Counted from the first letter of the stretch, positions 49,462 to 58,175 are shown. The stretch is 64,000 nt of DNA from Propionibacteriales bacterium (GCA_026392455.1 JAPLCB010000007.1:1-64000); one strand, 5' to 3'. Notes: generated from the letters alone by a model not told the origin. Program-made: numbers and translations.

Positions 49462-50937
49462 GTGCAAAGCGTTGTGGGATCCGCCCGGACCCGTCGGCTG
49501 CTGGGAATCGGAGCGATGACGATCGCGCTCGCTGTTCCCACGGCATGCGGAGGATCGGCCCTGGAGCCGGAAGCCGTGAGGTCGGCCAACGCCGGGCTCG
49601 CCGGTACCAGTGCAGGCGGAGTCGCCGGCGGAGTCGTGGATCCCGGCACCGGCGTCGTCGGTGGCACTGGTACGACGGGTGGGACCGGCACGACCGGAGG
49701 AACCGGGACGACCGGCGGAACCGGCGGCACCGGGACCACCGGTGGCACCACGGGTGGCACCGGTGGTGGCACGACCAGCCCGCCCCCGGGCGTGAAGGCG
49801 GCGTCCTGTGCCGGCTTCAAGAACTCCAAGGGCATCACCGACACCCAGATCCAGATCGGCAACTCCGCGGACATCTCCGGACCGGTGCCCGGCCTGTTCA
49901 CCTCGGCCCAGCAGGCCACCAAGGCCTACGTCGCCTACTTCAACGCCACGTCGAAGATCTGCGGCCGCTCGCTCGCGCTGACCCAGGCCCTGGACTCGCG
50001 CACCGACGCGGGTGCCGACCAGGCGTCGTACCAGAAGCTCTGCGACAGCGTCTTCGCCGCGGTCGGCTCGATGTCGGCCTTCGACTCCGGCGGCGCCGGC
50101 GTGGCCCAGGGCTGCGGCCTGCCGGACATCCGGACCTCGTCGGTCACCGGTGACCGCAACGACTGCAGTACCTGCTTCGGCGCCCAGGCGACCGGCAAGC
50201 ACGAGTTCTCCAACGCGGTCCCGGACTACTTCGTCAAGAACTACAAGGACGCCAGCCAGAACGCCGCCTTCCTCTACCTCAACGCCGGTGCCGCCGCGGA
50301 GAACGCGAAGTACCAGCAGAAGGTCGAGCAGCAGCGCGGGATGCGGTTCGTCTACACCCAGGCCATCGACGTCGCCGACTTCAACTACGGGCCCTACGTC
50401 CAGCAGATGAAGAGCAAGGGCGTGAAGTGGGTCCAGTTCATCGGCGCCTACCAGCAGTCGGTGCGGCTCGCCCAGGCGATGCAGTCCGCCGGCTTCAAGC
50501 CGCAGGTCCGGCTGTACGACCCGTCGGTCTACGACCAGGGCTTCCTCAAGACCGGCGGCAGCGCCGTCGAGGGCGTCTTCCTGTTCATCAACTTCACCCC
50601 GCTCGAGGAGAGCCAGCCCGAGCTGAACCTCTACAAGCAGTGGCTCCAGCAGGTTGCCCCGGGCGCCCAGCCGACCTTCTTCGGCGAGTTCGCCTGGTCG
50701 GCCGCCAAGCTGTTCGTCGAGGAGTCGATCAAGCTCGGTGGCAAGCTCAACCGAGCCTCGCTGATCGCCGCGATCAGGAAGCAGCGTGCCTGGACCGGTG
50801 GCGGGATGCACGGACCGATGGACGTCGGCGGCAAGCACTCGCCGTCCTGCATCCGGTTCATGCAGGTCAAGGGTGGCAAGTTCGTCCCGCTGGGATCGAC
50901 GAAGTACACCTGCAGCGGCGCCAGCGTGGGGCGGTGA
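49462..50937 (+). CDS. ABC transporter substrate-binding lipoprotein (branched-chain amino-acid-type fold)
   Basis: A 491-residue lipoprotein. A twin-basic start (RTRRLLGIG) and hydrophobic core end in AVPTACGG with the lipid-modified Cys at about residue 29 (a weak lipobox with Pro at -3). A Gly/Thr-rich linker (about 50-110) precedes the periplasmic-binding domain (ITDTQIQIGNSADISGPVPG). It has an unusually high number of Cys for the family (for example DCSTCFG, PSCIRF). The Leu/Ile/Val-binding fold in actinobacteria serves diverse ligands, so the substrate is open. AGGAG lies before the GTG at 49462. Confidence 0.88.
   Translation: MQSVVGSARTRRLLGIGAMTIALAVPTACGGSALEPEAVRSANAGLAGTSAGGVAGGVVDPGTGVVGGTGTTGGTGTTGGTGTTGGTGGTGTTGGTTGGTGGGTTSPPPGVKAASCAGFKNSKGITDTQIQIGNSADISGPVPGLFTSAQQATKAYVAYFNATSKICGRSLALTQALDSRTDAGADQASYQKLCDSVFAAVGSMSAFDSGGAGVAQGCGLPDIRTSSVTGDRNDCSTCFGAQATGKHEFSNAVPDYFVKNYKDASQNAAFLYLNAGAAAENAKYQQKVEQQRGMRFVYTQAIDVADFNYGPYVQQMKSKGVKWVQFIGAYQQSVRLAQAMQSAGFKPQVRLYDPSVYDQGFLKTGGSAVEGVFLFINFTPLEESQPELNLYKQWLQQVAPGAQPTFFGEFAWSAAKLFVEESIKLGGKLNRASLIAAIRKQRAWTGGGMHGPMDVGGKHSPSCIRFMQVKGGKFVPLGSTKYTCSGASVGR
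49654..49779 (+). repeat. Gly/Thr-coding repeat in the binding lipoprotein
   Basis: Imperfect short repeats (GGNACNACNGGNGGNACC-like) encode a (GTGTTG)n linker of about 42 residues between the lipid anchor and the binding domain. Likely a spacer across the cell wall; prone to length change. Confidence 0.75.
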
Positions 50938-50941
50938 CCGG

Positions 50942-52939
50942 ATGAGTACCTTCATCAGCTACACCCTCGAAGGGTTGTTCACCGGCGCTGCGTACGCGAT
51001 CGCCGCGAGCGGCCTGGTGCTCACCTACAGCACCACCCGGGTGTTCAACATCGCCCACGGTGCCGTCGGCATGGTCTTCGGCTTCCTCTACTGGGACTTC
51101 TCGGTCAAGCAGGGTCTCCCGGTCTGGTTCTCGCTGATCCTGGTGCTCCTGGTGGTCGCGCCGTTGCTCGGGGTGTTCTTCCAGCGGGTGCTCACCCGCG
51201 GCCTGGGTAGCGCCCCGATCGGCGTCTCGCTGGTCGTCACGGTCGGCATGCTGGTGGCGCTGATCGGTGTCGCCCAGCAGATCTGGAGCACCGAGGACGC
51301 CCGGGTGCTGCCGGAGTTCTTCGTCGGCAAGTCGATCAGCATCGGCGACGACATCAACCTCAGCTACCACCGGGCGATCACCATCGTGCTGTCCGGGATC
51401 GTCGCGGCCGGACTGTACGTGCTGCTGACCCGGACCCGGGTCGGTACCGCGATGCGCGCCAGCGTCGACAACCCCGACCTGCTCGAGCTGTACGGCGGCA
51501 AGCCCAAGACCGTCGCCGCGCTCTCCTGGGCGGTCGGCACCTCGCTGGGCGCACTGTCCGGCATCCTGCTGGCCCCGATCGTCGGGCTGGAGTACTTCGG
51601 CCTCACCCTGCTGGTGATCTCGGCGTACGCAGCGGCGATGCTCGGCAAGCTGACCAGCCTCCCGCTGACCTACGTCGGTGCGCTGCTGCTCGGCCTGGCG
51701 TCGTCGTACCTGGTCGGCTACCTGCAGTACCTGCCCGGCGACAAGTACCTCACCGGTCTGCCGGCCGTCGTCCCGGCACTGTTCCTCGCCCTGATCCTGG
51801 TGCTGCTGCCCCAGGCCCCGTTGCGGATCGGTCAGGTGAAGGGCCTGGTCGCTGCACCGGTGCCGAGCCTGACCAAGAGCCTCGGTTGGGGGGCCGGCCT
51901 GCTGGTCGTGGTCTTCGTGGCGTCCAGCGGGATGTCGAACGCCAACCTGCTCCTGGTCGGCACGGCCGCCACCTACGGCATCGTGATGCTCTCGCTGGTG
52001 CTGCTGACCGGGTACGGCGGCGTCGTGTCGCTGGCGCAGTTCACCTTCGCCGGGGTCGGCGCTATCGCCTACTGCAAGATCGACCAGCCGAACCTCTTCG
52101 GCTTGCTGCTGGTGGTCCTGATCTCGGCGGGGGTCGGTGCGCTGGTGGCGTTCCCGGTGCTCCGGCTGACGGGGCTCTACCTGGCTCTGGCGACGCTGGC
52201 GTTCGCGCAGCTGATGGAGAAGCTGATCTTCGTGCAGCCGTTCGCGTTCGAGTTCGCCAACCTGCTCCAGGCCAAGCGCCTGTCGATCCTGGGCTACCAG
52301 TTCAACACCAACCGTCAGTACGTCGTGATGATGGCGGTGTTCTTCGTCCTGGTCGCGGTCCTGGTCCTCGCCCTGCGTCGGGGCCCGCTGGGCCGGATCC
52401 TGATCGCGATGCGCGACAGCCAGGCCGCCTGCGGAACCCTGGGGCTGGACCAGCGCTGGTTCCGGGTGGCGCTGTTCGCCGGTTCGGCCGGGATCGCCGG
52501 TCTCGGCGGTGCCCTCTTCGCGGGTCTGCGTCAGGCCGTCGGCTCGGCCGACTTCATCTACTTCCAGAGCCTGCTGCTGCTGCTCTTCGCGGTGATCTGG
52601 GGCGTCACGTCGGTCACCGGTGCGCTGCTCGGCGGGGTCTTCATGATGTACCTGCCCGAGGCCCAGGCCACCTACCCCGACGTCGCCGGTCTGCTCTTCG
52701 TGCTGATCGGGATCGGCGCGGTGGTGATCGGTCGCGACCCGAACGGTCTGGCCAACAAGCTGTTCGGCTTCCCGCGCTGGATCCAGACCACGGTCTACCC
52801 GTTCCTGGCCGGGCGCTATCCCGGCCTCGCCCTGAAGTCCCGCGAGCCGCGGGCCGCCGAGGACGAGGACGAACCCATCGCACCCGGACCCGTCGAGACC
52901 AACCAGGAGGTGGACTCGGATGCCGTTGCTGCACGTTGA
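50942..52939 (+). CDS. Fused ABC permease (LivH-LivM)
   Basis: A 665-residue membrane protein joining two permease domains normally encoded separately. The LivH half (about 1-300) has LVLTYSTTRVFNIAHGAVGM and the permease loop AMRASVDNPDLLELYGG. The LivM half (about 325-620) has LLTGYGGVVSLAQFTFAGVG and AMRDSQAACGTLGLD, the EAA-type loop. About 18 membrane segments, then an acidic cytosolic tail. The fusion fixes a 1:1 stoichiometry. ATG at 50942 is 4 bases after the lipoprotein stop. Confidence 0.93.
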   Translation: MSTFISYTLEGLFTGAAYAIAASGLVLTYSTTRVFNIAHGAVGMVFGFLYWDFSVKQGLPVWFSLILVLLVVAPLLGVFFQRVLTRGLGSAPIGVSLVVTVGMLVALIGVAQQIWSTEDARVLPEFFVGKSISIGDDINLSYHRAITIVLSGIVAAGLYVLLTRTRVGTAMRASVDNPDLLELYGGKPKTVAALSWAVGTSLGALSGILLAPIVGLEYFGLTLLVISAYAAAMLGKLTSLPLTYVGALLLGLASSYLVGYLQYLPGDKYLTGLPAVVPALFLALILVLLPQAPLRIGQVKGLVAAPVPSLTKSLGWGAGLLVVVFVASSGMSNANLLLVGTAATYGIVMLSLVLLTGYGGVVSLAQFTFAGVGAIAYCKIDQPNLFGLLLVVLISAGVGALVAFPVLRLTGLYLALATLAFAQLMEKLIFVQPFAFEFANLLQAKRLSILGYQFNTNRQYVVMMAVFFVLVAVLVLALRRGPLGRILIAMRDSQAACGTLGLDQRWFRVALFAGSAGIAGLGGALFAGLRQAVGSADFIYFQSLLLLLFAVIWGVTSVTGALLGGVFMMYLPEAQATYPDVAGLLFVLIGIGAVVIGRDPNGLANKLFGFPRWIQTTVYPFLAGRYPGLALKSREPRAAEDEDEPIAPGPVETNQEVDSDAVAAR

Positions 52940-53732
52940 CGACGTCGTCGTCCAGTTCGGCGGCGTGACCGCCGTCAACCACGCGAACTTCCAGGTCGAG
53001 GCCGGCACCATCACCGGTCTGATCGGCCCGAACGGTGCCGGGAAGACCACCACGTTCAACGTGGTCACGGGTCTCCAGACGCCGACCTCGGGCCGGGTCA
53101 TGTTCGACGGCAAGAACATCAACCGGCTGCCGGTGAACCGGCGGTCCAAGCGCGGGATCGGCCGGACCTTCCAGCGGTTGGAGGCCTTCGGGTCGCTGAC
53201 CGTGGCCGACAACGTCCGGGTCGCCCTGGACATCAAGCGCGGGCTGCGCGGGATGTTCGCCTCGACCGGGAACCAGGTCCACGACCTGCTGGAGCTGGTC
53301 GGTATCTCCAGCTACGCAGGCGACCGGGCCGACTCGATCCCGACCGGCACCGCCCGGTTGCTCGAGCTCGCCCGGGCGCTGGCCTGCGAGCCGCGGCTGC
53401 TGCTGCTCGACGAGCCCTCCTCGGGCCTGGACGAGTCCGAGACCGAGGACTTCGGTCGGCTGCTGCAGAAGCTCGCCGGCGAAGGCGTCACGATCCTGAT
53501 GGTCGAGCACGACATGGACCTGGTGATGAGCGTCTGCAACGAGATCCACGTCCTGGACTTCGGCTCGATCATCGCCTACGGCACGCCGGCGGAGATCCGG
53601 GAGAACCCGGTGGTCCAGAAGGCCTACCTGGGCTACTCCGACGAGGGGCCGGTCGACCCGGACGGCCCGACGAACGACAGCAACCACGACACCGCGGTCC
53701 TGGATGCCGTCACCGAAGGAGCAGCGCAGTGA
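52920..53732 (+). CDS. ABC transporter ATPase (LivG-like)
   Basis: A 270-residue ATPase. Walker A GLIGPNGAGKTTTFN, Q-loop in GRTFQRLEAFGSLTV, Walker B LLLLDEPSSGLDESE and H-loop MVEHDMDL are intact. The signature motif is DSIPTGTARLLELARAL instead of the usual LSGGQ/LPYGQ-type sequence, a departure also found in some actinobacterial homologues. The acidic C-terminal extension is longer than in classical LivG. It overlaps the permease gene by 20 bases and the next ATPase by 4. Confidence 0.93.
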   Translation: MPLLHVDDVVVQFGGVTAVNHANFQVEAGTITGLIGPNGAGKTTTFNVVTGLQTPTSGRVMFDGKNINRLPVNRRSKRGIGRTFQRLEAFGSLTVADNVRVALDIKRGLRGMFASTGNQVHDLLELVGISSYAGDRADSIPTGTARLLELARALACEPRLLLLDEPSSGLDESETEDFGRLLQKLAGEGVTILMVEHDMDLVMSVCNEIHVLDFGSIIAYGTPAEIRENPVVQKAYLGYSDEGPVDPDGPTNDSNHDTAVLDAVTEGAAQ

Positions 53733-54436
53733 GTGTCCCGATCCTCGATGTCATCGACATCCACGCGGCGTACGGTCGGATCGAGGTCCTCCGCGGAGTC
53801 AACCTGACCATCCCGAAGGGGTCCGTGCTGGCGCTGCTGGGACCCAACGGTGCCGGCAAGTCCACCTTGCTCAAGGTCATCTCGGGCCAGATGGAGCAGA
53901 CCTCGGGCGACATCCACCTCGCCGGTGTCCACGTCACCGGCGCGAAGCCCGACGACCTCGCGCGGGCCGGTCTGACCACGATCCCCGAGGGTCGCAGCGT
54001 CTTCCCGAACCTGACGGTCGAGGAGAACCTGCTGCTGATGTCGTACGCCGGTGTCGCCGCCGACAAGGTGTTCGACACCGCGTACTCCTACTTCCCGCGG
54101 CTGCACGAGCGCCGCTACCAGCTGGCCGGCACCATGTCCGGCGGCGAGCAGCAGATGCTCGCGATGGCCCGCGCACTGTCGTCGGACCCGGCGCTGCTGC
54201 TGCTCGACGAGCTCTCGATGGGCCTCGCCCCGTTGATCGTCGACGACCTGTACGAGACCGTCGGGAGGATTGCCCAGTCCGGGGTCTCGATCCTGGTGGT
54301 CGAGCAATTTGCCCGGACGGCACTGCGGGTGTCCGATTACGCTGCTGTGATGACGGGTGGCCGGGTCGTCGCGACCGGCGAGCCTGACGAGATCGGCGAG
54401 ATCATGGCCGACGTAATACTGGGGGGTGCCGCATGA
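53729..54436 (+). CDS. ABC transporter ATPase (LivF-like)
   Basis: A 235-residue ATPase with Walker A LLGPNGAGKSTLLK, TTIPEGRSVFPNLTVEENL (a LivF hallmark), signature MSGGEQQMLAMARALSS, Walker B LLLLDELSMGLAP and H-loop VVEQFART, where the usual His is replaced by Gln-Phe as in other LivF proteins. Pairs with the LivG-like subunit, possibly providing the consensus signature for one of the two ATP sites. GTG at 53729; 4-base overlaps at both ends. Confidence 0.94.
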   Translation: MSVPILDVIDIHAAYGRIEVLRGVNLTIPKGSVLALLGPNGAGKSTLLKVISGQMEQTSGDIHLAGVHVTGAKPDDLARAGLTTIPEGRSVFPNLTVEENLLLMSYAGVAADKVFDTAYSYFPRLHERRYQLAGTMSGGEQQMLAMARALSSDPALLLLDELSMGLAPLIVDDLYETVGRIAQSGVSILVVEQFARTALRVSDYAAVMTGGRVVATGEPDEIGEIMADVILGGAA

Positions 54437-56079
54437 CCTGCGTGCAATGCAACGAGAAGTCCGAGAAGACCCTGTACGACAAGACGGTTGCCCGTCGGGT
54501 CGCTACGGCGAGCCGTCGTACCAAGCGCTCGCTGGCGGCCCTGGCGGTGATGGGGTTGTTCGTCGGCGGTAGCGCCGCCTCCCTGCAGCCGGCGGTGGCA
54601 GCGTCCGACTTCGCCGGGTTCACCACCTTCGCCCAGGCGACGCCGCTGCGGGTCGAGATCTACGAGGCTGCCATCCCGATCCCGGCGTCGCCGCAGATCG
54701 AGTTCAACTTCTCCTACACCAAGGTGGCCGGTGCGACCGGCCCGATCGGCACTGCTCGCGCTTCGGCGATGTGGCCGGGCGACGGTGTCGGTGAGGGTCT
54801 CAAGACGTTCGGTGAGCAGCTCGGCCTTCCCGGTCAGCTCACCGACGGCGGTTACCCGGCCCAGGTCAACGCCCAGTCCCCCGGGGACACCGCGACCGCC
54901 AGCCAGGAGTTCCTGCCGGGCAGCGTCGGGCGGGTCAGCACCAGCGACAAGAAGGCGGTCGCCAAGGTCGGCTACGGCACCACGGGTGACGTGACCGAGG
55001 GCGGCACCAACGGCGACGCCAAGCCGCCGAACCTGCTCGACATCCTGCAGGGCGACCCGACGGCACTGGCCGGGCTGCTGCTCGGGACCGCCACCGGCAA
55101 GCCCGGTGACGCGGCGCCGAGCTCGAGCCCGTTGGGAGCCTTGGGCGTGATCGTGGCGGCCGGCGGCATGGAGAGCATCTCCACGACCACCTACGAGGCC
55201 GACGCCGACCGCGTGGTGGCCACCGCGACCGCTCGGCTGGGCAGCGTCGCGCTGCTGGCCGGTCTGGTGAAGCTGGACGGCGTGGAGGTCGTCACCAAGA
55301 CGACCAGCAACGTCACCGGCGGCGCGAAGACCACCAAGTCGATCACCATCGGCGCGATGACCGTGGCCGGGAACAAGTTCGGCTACACCGGAACCGGTTT
55401 CGAGGCGATGGGCAACCAGACCCCGATCCCCGGGCTGCCCGACGACCCGGTCAAGGCGCTCGCCGCGCTCGGCATCAAGTTCGAGATGGGCAAGTCGGTC
55501 GCCTCCAAGGACGGCGCCGTCGGCGCGATCTCGGCCGAGGGGCTGCGGATCAGCATCGACACCACGCCGCTGACCGCGCTGCTGCCGAAGCTCCCGCTCG
55601 CCGACCTGGTCAACGGGCTGCCCGACCTGCCGGGTCAGGCCGCGATTCTCAAGGGTCTGATCGTGGCGCTCGGTGAGGCACACCCGCGGATCGACCTGGT
55701 CCTCGGCTCGGCGATCACCAACGCCCAGACCGTCAAGGCGCTGCCGTTCCCGGAGACCCCGACGACCCCGACCGACACCCCGGAAGCTCCGGTGGTCGCG
55801 CCGTTGGCGCCGACCGACGCGACCGGCTCGATCGTCGACCCGGGTGCTCCGGAGGCGACCCCGCCGGTGGTCAACCCGTTGCCGCCGGTCACCAACGTCG
55901 CCGACATCCCGGGCCTGCCGCCGCTGGGGAGCATCCCGATGGCCCTGATCGTCGGGGGCCTGCTGCTGGCCAGCGCCCTGGGCTGGTACATCACCACTGC
56001 TGGGAACCTGTTGTTCGGCGGAGCCGCCGCCTGTGCACACGGCCTCAAGGCCGGCATCCCTGACCTGAGGAAGGTATGA
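54433..56079 (+). CDS. Large exported protein with C-terminal membrane anchor, ABC-cassette component
   Basis: A 548-residue protein with no family I recognise. The first 17 residues carry a CxxC (TCVQC) before a basic stretch and a hydrophobic signal segment ending AVAA (about 57). The mature part is beta-rich and Gly/Ala/Thr/Pro-rich, followed by a Pro/Thr linker (about 435-490), a C-terminal membrane helix (PMALIVGGLLLASALGWYIT) and a short tail. It overlaps the LivF-like gene by 4 bases, so it is a fixed part of the transporter. A wall-spanning or outer receptor that hands substrate to the lipoprotein is one possibility (inference). Confidence 0.7.
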   Translation: MTCVQCNEKSEKTLYDKTVARRVATASRRTKRSLAALAVMGLFVGGSAASLQPAVAASDFAGFTTFAQATPLRVEIYEAAIPIPASPQIEFNFSYTKVAGATGPIGTARASAMWPGDGVGEGLKTFGEQLGLPGQLTDGGYPAQVNAQSPGDTATASQEFLPGSVGRVSTSDKKAVAKVGYGTTGDVTEGGTNGDAKPPNLLDILQGDPTALAGLLLGTATGKPGDAAPSSSPLGALGVIVAAGGMESISTTTYEADADRVVATATARLGSVALLAGLVKLDGVEVVTKTTSNVTGGAKTTKSITIGAMTVAGNKFGYTGTGFEAMGNQTPIPGLPDDPVKALAALGIKFEMGKSVASKDGAVGAISAEGLRISIDTTPLTALLPKLPLADLVNGLPDLPGQAAILKGLIVALGEAHPRIDLVLGSAITNAQTVKALPFPETPTTPTDTPEAPVVAPLAPTDATGSIVDPGAPEATPPVVNPLPPVTNVADIPGLPPLGSIPMALIVGGLLLASALGWYITTAGNLLFGGAAACAHGLKAGIPDLRKV

Positions 56080-56080
56080 G

Positions 56081-56749
56081 ATGACCACCATCAACGCTGA
56101 AGCCCCTGTCGTCGCTGCGAAGCGGGACACGATGCCGCGTGCAGCCAGCCGGGACGGGGTCGCCCCGCTGAAGGGCAACGCCGCCCAGAAGCTGCACCAG
56201 GTGCTCTTCATCGCCGGCGCGGTCCTGCTGCCGGGCGGCCTGATCGTGATCGGCCTCGGCTGGTACGGCGTGGCCAACACGCCCTACGAGTACGACCAGA
56301 CCTCCTACCTGGTCTCCGGCGGCATCCTCGGTCTGGGTATCACCTTCGCCGGTGGCTTCCTGTACTTCGGGTCCTGGCTGGCCCGGATCGCCGCGGACCA
56401 GCGGGAGTCGGCCGACAAGCTGGCCGAGACCCTGATGCTGCTGGCCGAGTCCGCTGCCCGCAACGAGGCCCCGGCTGCCCTGGCTGCCCCGGCTGCCCCG
56501 GCGGCGCACGCTGCTCCGGCCGAGGTGGCCTCGGTGGTCGCTCCGGCCGCTGCCGCGACGGCCACGGTCACCCGACCGGTCCCGACTCCGGCCCGTGCCA
56601 AGGACGCCGCCGCGGCCACCCTGGTGGTTGCCGGGCGCGGCAAGACCGTGCACCGGACGGACTGCGACCTGATCGCTGGTCGTGAGGACCTCAAGCCGGC
56701 CGGCTCGGACATCACGGACCTGATCCCGTGCAGGCTCTGCCAGTCCTGA
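56081..56749 (+). CDS. Membrane protein with Ala/Pro linker and Ada-like C-terminal Cys motif
   Basis: A 222-residue protein. Two membrane helices (about 38-58 and 76-98) precede a short amphipathic helix, an Ala/Pro-rich linker of repeated APAA-type units (about 125-175) and a C-terminal motif VHRTDCDLIAGRED...PCRLCQS. The H-R-x-x-C-x-L and C-x-x-C pattern resembles the zinc-binding N-terminal domain of Ada and related short Cys modules. Likely faces the cytosol, possibly sensing metal or redox state, or binding DNA or a regulator (inference). ATG is 1 base after the preceding stop. Confidence 0.7.
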   Translation: MTTINAEAPVVAAKRDTMPRAASRDGVAPLKGNAAQKLHQVLFIAGAVLLPGGLIVIGLGWYGVANTPYEYDQTSYLVSGGILGLGITFAGGFLYFGSWLARIAADQRESADKLAETLMLLAESAARNEAPAALAAPAAPAAHAAPAEVASVVAPAAAATATVTRPVPTPARAKDAAAATLVVAGRGKTVHRTDCDLIAGREDLKPAGSDITDLIPCRLCQS

Positions 56750-57429
56750 CGAGCGACCAGGTCGACCGGGCATCCGTCCCGGCCCAGGCCGGGCCCGGAT
56801 CGAAGGCCCGGCGCACCCAGGCGGAGCGTCGGGCCGAGAGCGACCAGCGGCTGCTGCGGGCCACCGCCGAGCTGATCGTCGAGCGCGGGATCGAAGGCAC
56901 GTCCCTGGCAGCGATCGGTCGACGTGCCGGGTACAGCCACGGGCTCGTGCACGCACGGTTCGGCTCGAAGGACGCCCTGGTCGAGCGGGTGAACGACGAG
57001 GCCGTCCGGATGTTCACCGACACCACCGTCACCCAGGTCGGCGAGCACCAGGGCCTCAACGCGCTGCGGATCGTGGTCGAGACGTACCTGCGGTTGGTGC
57101 TCGGCCCCGACCCGGTGGCCCGGGTCCACCTGCTGGTGTGGAGCGAGACCCTCGCCCACGGGTCCGGCAGGCGCCCGTACCGCGCCGAGTGGGACCGGGT
57201 CTTCCGGTCCGCGTTGGTCGCGATGATCGCGACCGGGATCGAGGACGGCAGCATCCGACGGGGGATCGACCCCGAGGCTGCCGCGATGGTGCTGGTCGGG
57301 ATGATCCGCGGCGTCGCCCTGCAGCTGATCCTGGACCCGTCAGCCGGCTCCGCGGAAACCGTCACCCAGGTCGTCCTGGGGCACCTGGACCGGACGCTGA
57401 GGTCCGCGCCGGTCGTTCACGCTCTCTAG
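56728..57429 (+). CDS. TetR-family regulator (cassette copy 1)
   Basis: A 233-residue regulator with a helix-turn-helix in SLAAIGRRAGYSHGLVHARFG (about 60-80). The preceding ARRTQAERRAESDQRLL is shared almost exactly with the convergent TetR gene. It starts at the GTG at 56728 inside the previous gene (22-base overlap), so it belongs to the cassette operon and is a natural candidate for controlling it. Its stop overlaps the other TetR's stop by 4 bases. Confidence 0.9.
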   Translation: MQALPVLTSDQVDRASVPAQAGPGSKARRTQAERRAESDQRLLRATAELIVERGIEGTSLAAIGRRAGYSHGLVHARFGSKDALVERVNDEAVRMFTDTTVTQVGEHQGLNALRIVVETYLRLVLGPDPVARVHLLVWSETLAHGSGRRPYRAEWDRVFRSALVAMIATGIEDGSIRRGIDPEAAAMVLVGMIRGVALQLILDPSAGSAETVTQVVLGHLDRTLRSAPVVHAL

Positions 57430-58049
57430 GCGCTCGGGCGGAGCTCAGCCAGGACGAACGACCGCACCAGGTCCTTCGCCCCGGCGAGGCTGATCCCTTC
57501 GTCGAGCATCAGCTGCATCGCGATCCCGCGCAGGATGCCGACGATCGTCAGGGCGGTCTCCGAGACCGCGACGTCCGGGCGGATCCTGCCGTCGTCGATA
57601 CCGCGCTGGATCAGCCCGGTCAGGAAGTCCCGGAACTGGCGGTCCCACTCCATCTGGGAACCGCGGCGCCCGGCGGAGTTGGCGATCGCCTCGCTCCAGA
57701 GGATCACGTGCACCCGTCCCAACGGGTTGGCCCCGACGACGAGGTCGAGGTAGACGTCCCCGATCTCCAGGACGGCATCGAGCCCCCGGAGCCGCCCGAC
57801 CCGATCCTCGGCCATCCGGGCGTAGTACTCGGTCGCAACCTCGATGATCCGGGCCGCGAGATCGTCCTTGGAGCCGAAACGGTGGTTCACCAGCGCGTGG
57901 CTGGCGCCGGCGCGGCGGCCGATGTCGGCCAGCGAGGTGTTCTCCAGGCCCTGCTCGACGATCAGCTCGACGGACGCCTGGATCAGCCGCTGCTCGCTGT
58001 CGGCACGGCGCTCCGCCTGGGTGCGGCGAGAGCTGTCCGAGGTGGGCAC
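57426..58049 (-). CDS. TetR-family regulator (cassette copy 2, convergent paralogue)
   Basis: A 207-residue TetR with SLADIGRRAGASHALVNHRFG, a near-duplicate of the recognition region in the convergent regulator, and the same arrangement of C-terminal helices. The two genes probably derive from an inverted duplication and may recognise similar operators. ATG at 58049; a CRP-like site lies 35 bases upstream. Which of the two binds the cassette promoter is unknown. Confidence 0.9.
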   Translation of the reverse strand: MPTSDSSRRTQAERRADSEQRLIQASVELIVEQGLENTSLADIGRRAGASHALVNHRFGSKDDLAARIIEVATEYYARMAEDRVGRLRGLDAVLEIGDVYLDLVVGANPLGRVHVILWSEAIANSAGRRGSQMEWDRQFRDFLTGLIQRGIDDGRIRPDVAVSETALTIVGILRGIAMQLMLDEGISLAGAKDLVRSFVLAELRPSA

Positions 58050-58083
58050 GGGCTGACGGTATCCGGTCGACCGGCGGCCGTTG

Positions 58084-58099
58084 GGTGACCTGGATCACA
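58084..58099. promoter_or_regulatory. CRP/GlxR-like site (GTGA-N6-TCAC)
   Basis: GGTGACCTGGATCACA fits the TGTGA-N6-TCACA consensus in 9 of 10 fixed positions. It sits between the divergent TetR and the small membrane-protein gene. Binding by a cAMP-CRP/GlxR protein is inference. Confidence 0.6.
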
Positions 58100-58129
58100 T
58101 CCGGATCGGCCGCCGCTCCGAATACCTCA

Positions 58130-58154
58130 GTGACGGCCCGCCCAGGGCCGTCAC
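58130..58154. promoter_or_regulatory. Hairpin GTGACGGCCC-N5-GGGCCGTCAC
   Basis: A perfect 10-bp stem with a 5-base loop ends 5 bases before the ribosome-binding site of the small membrane-protein gene, so it could block or expose that site, or serve as an operator. Confidence 0.6.
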
Positions 58155-58175
58155 CGAGCAGGAAGAAGGTTCGCC

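Noticed and set aside
49654-49779. Regular GGNACC repeats as a CRISPR or VNTR array
   Set aside because: They are in frame, encode a Gly/Thr linker in the lipoprotein and have no spacer structure.
50867-53236. 789-codon minus-strand open frame across the permease and ATPase genes
   Set aside because: Antisense of the third codon position in GC-rich coding DNA; extreme His/Gln/Asp composition and no motifs.
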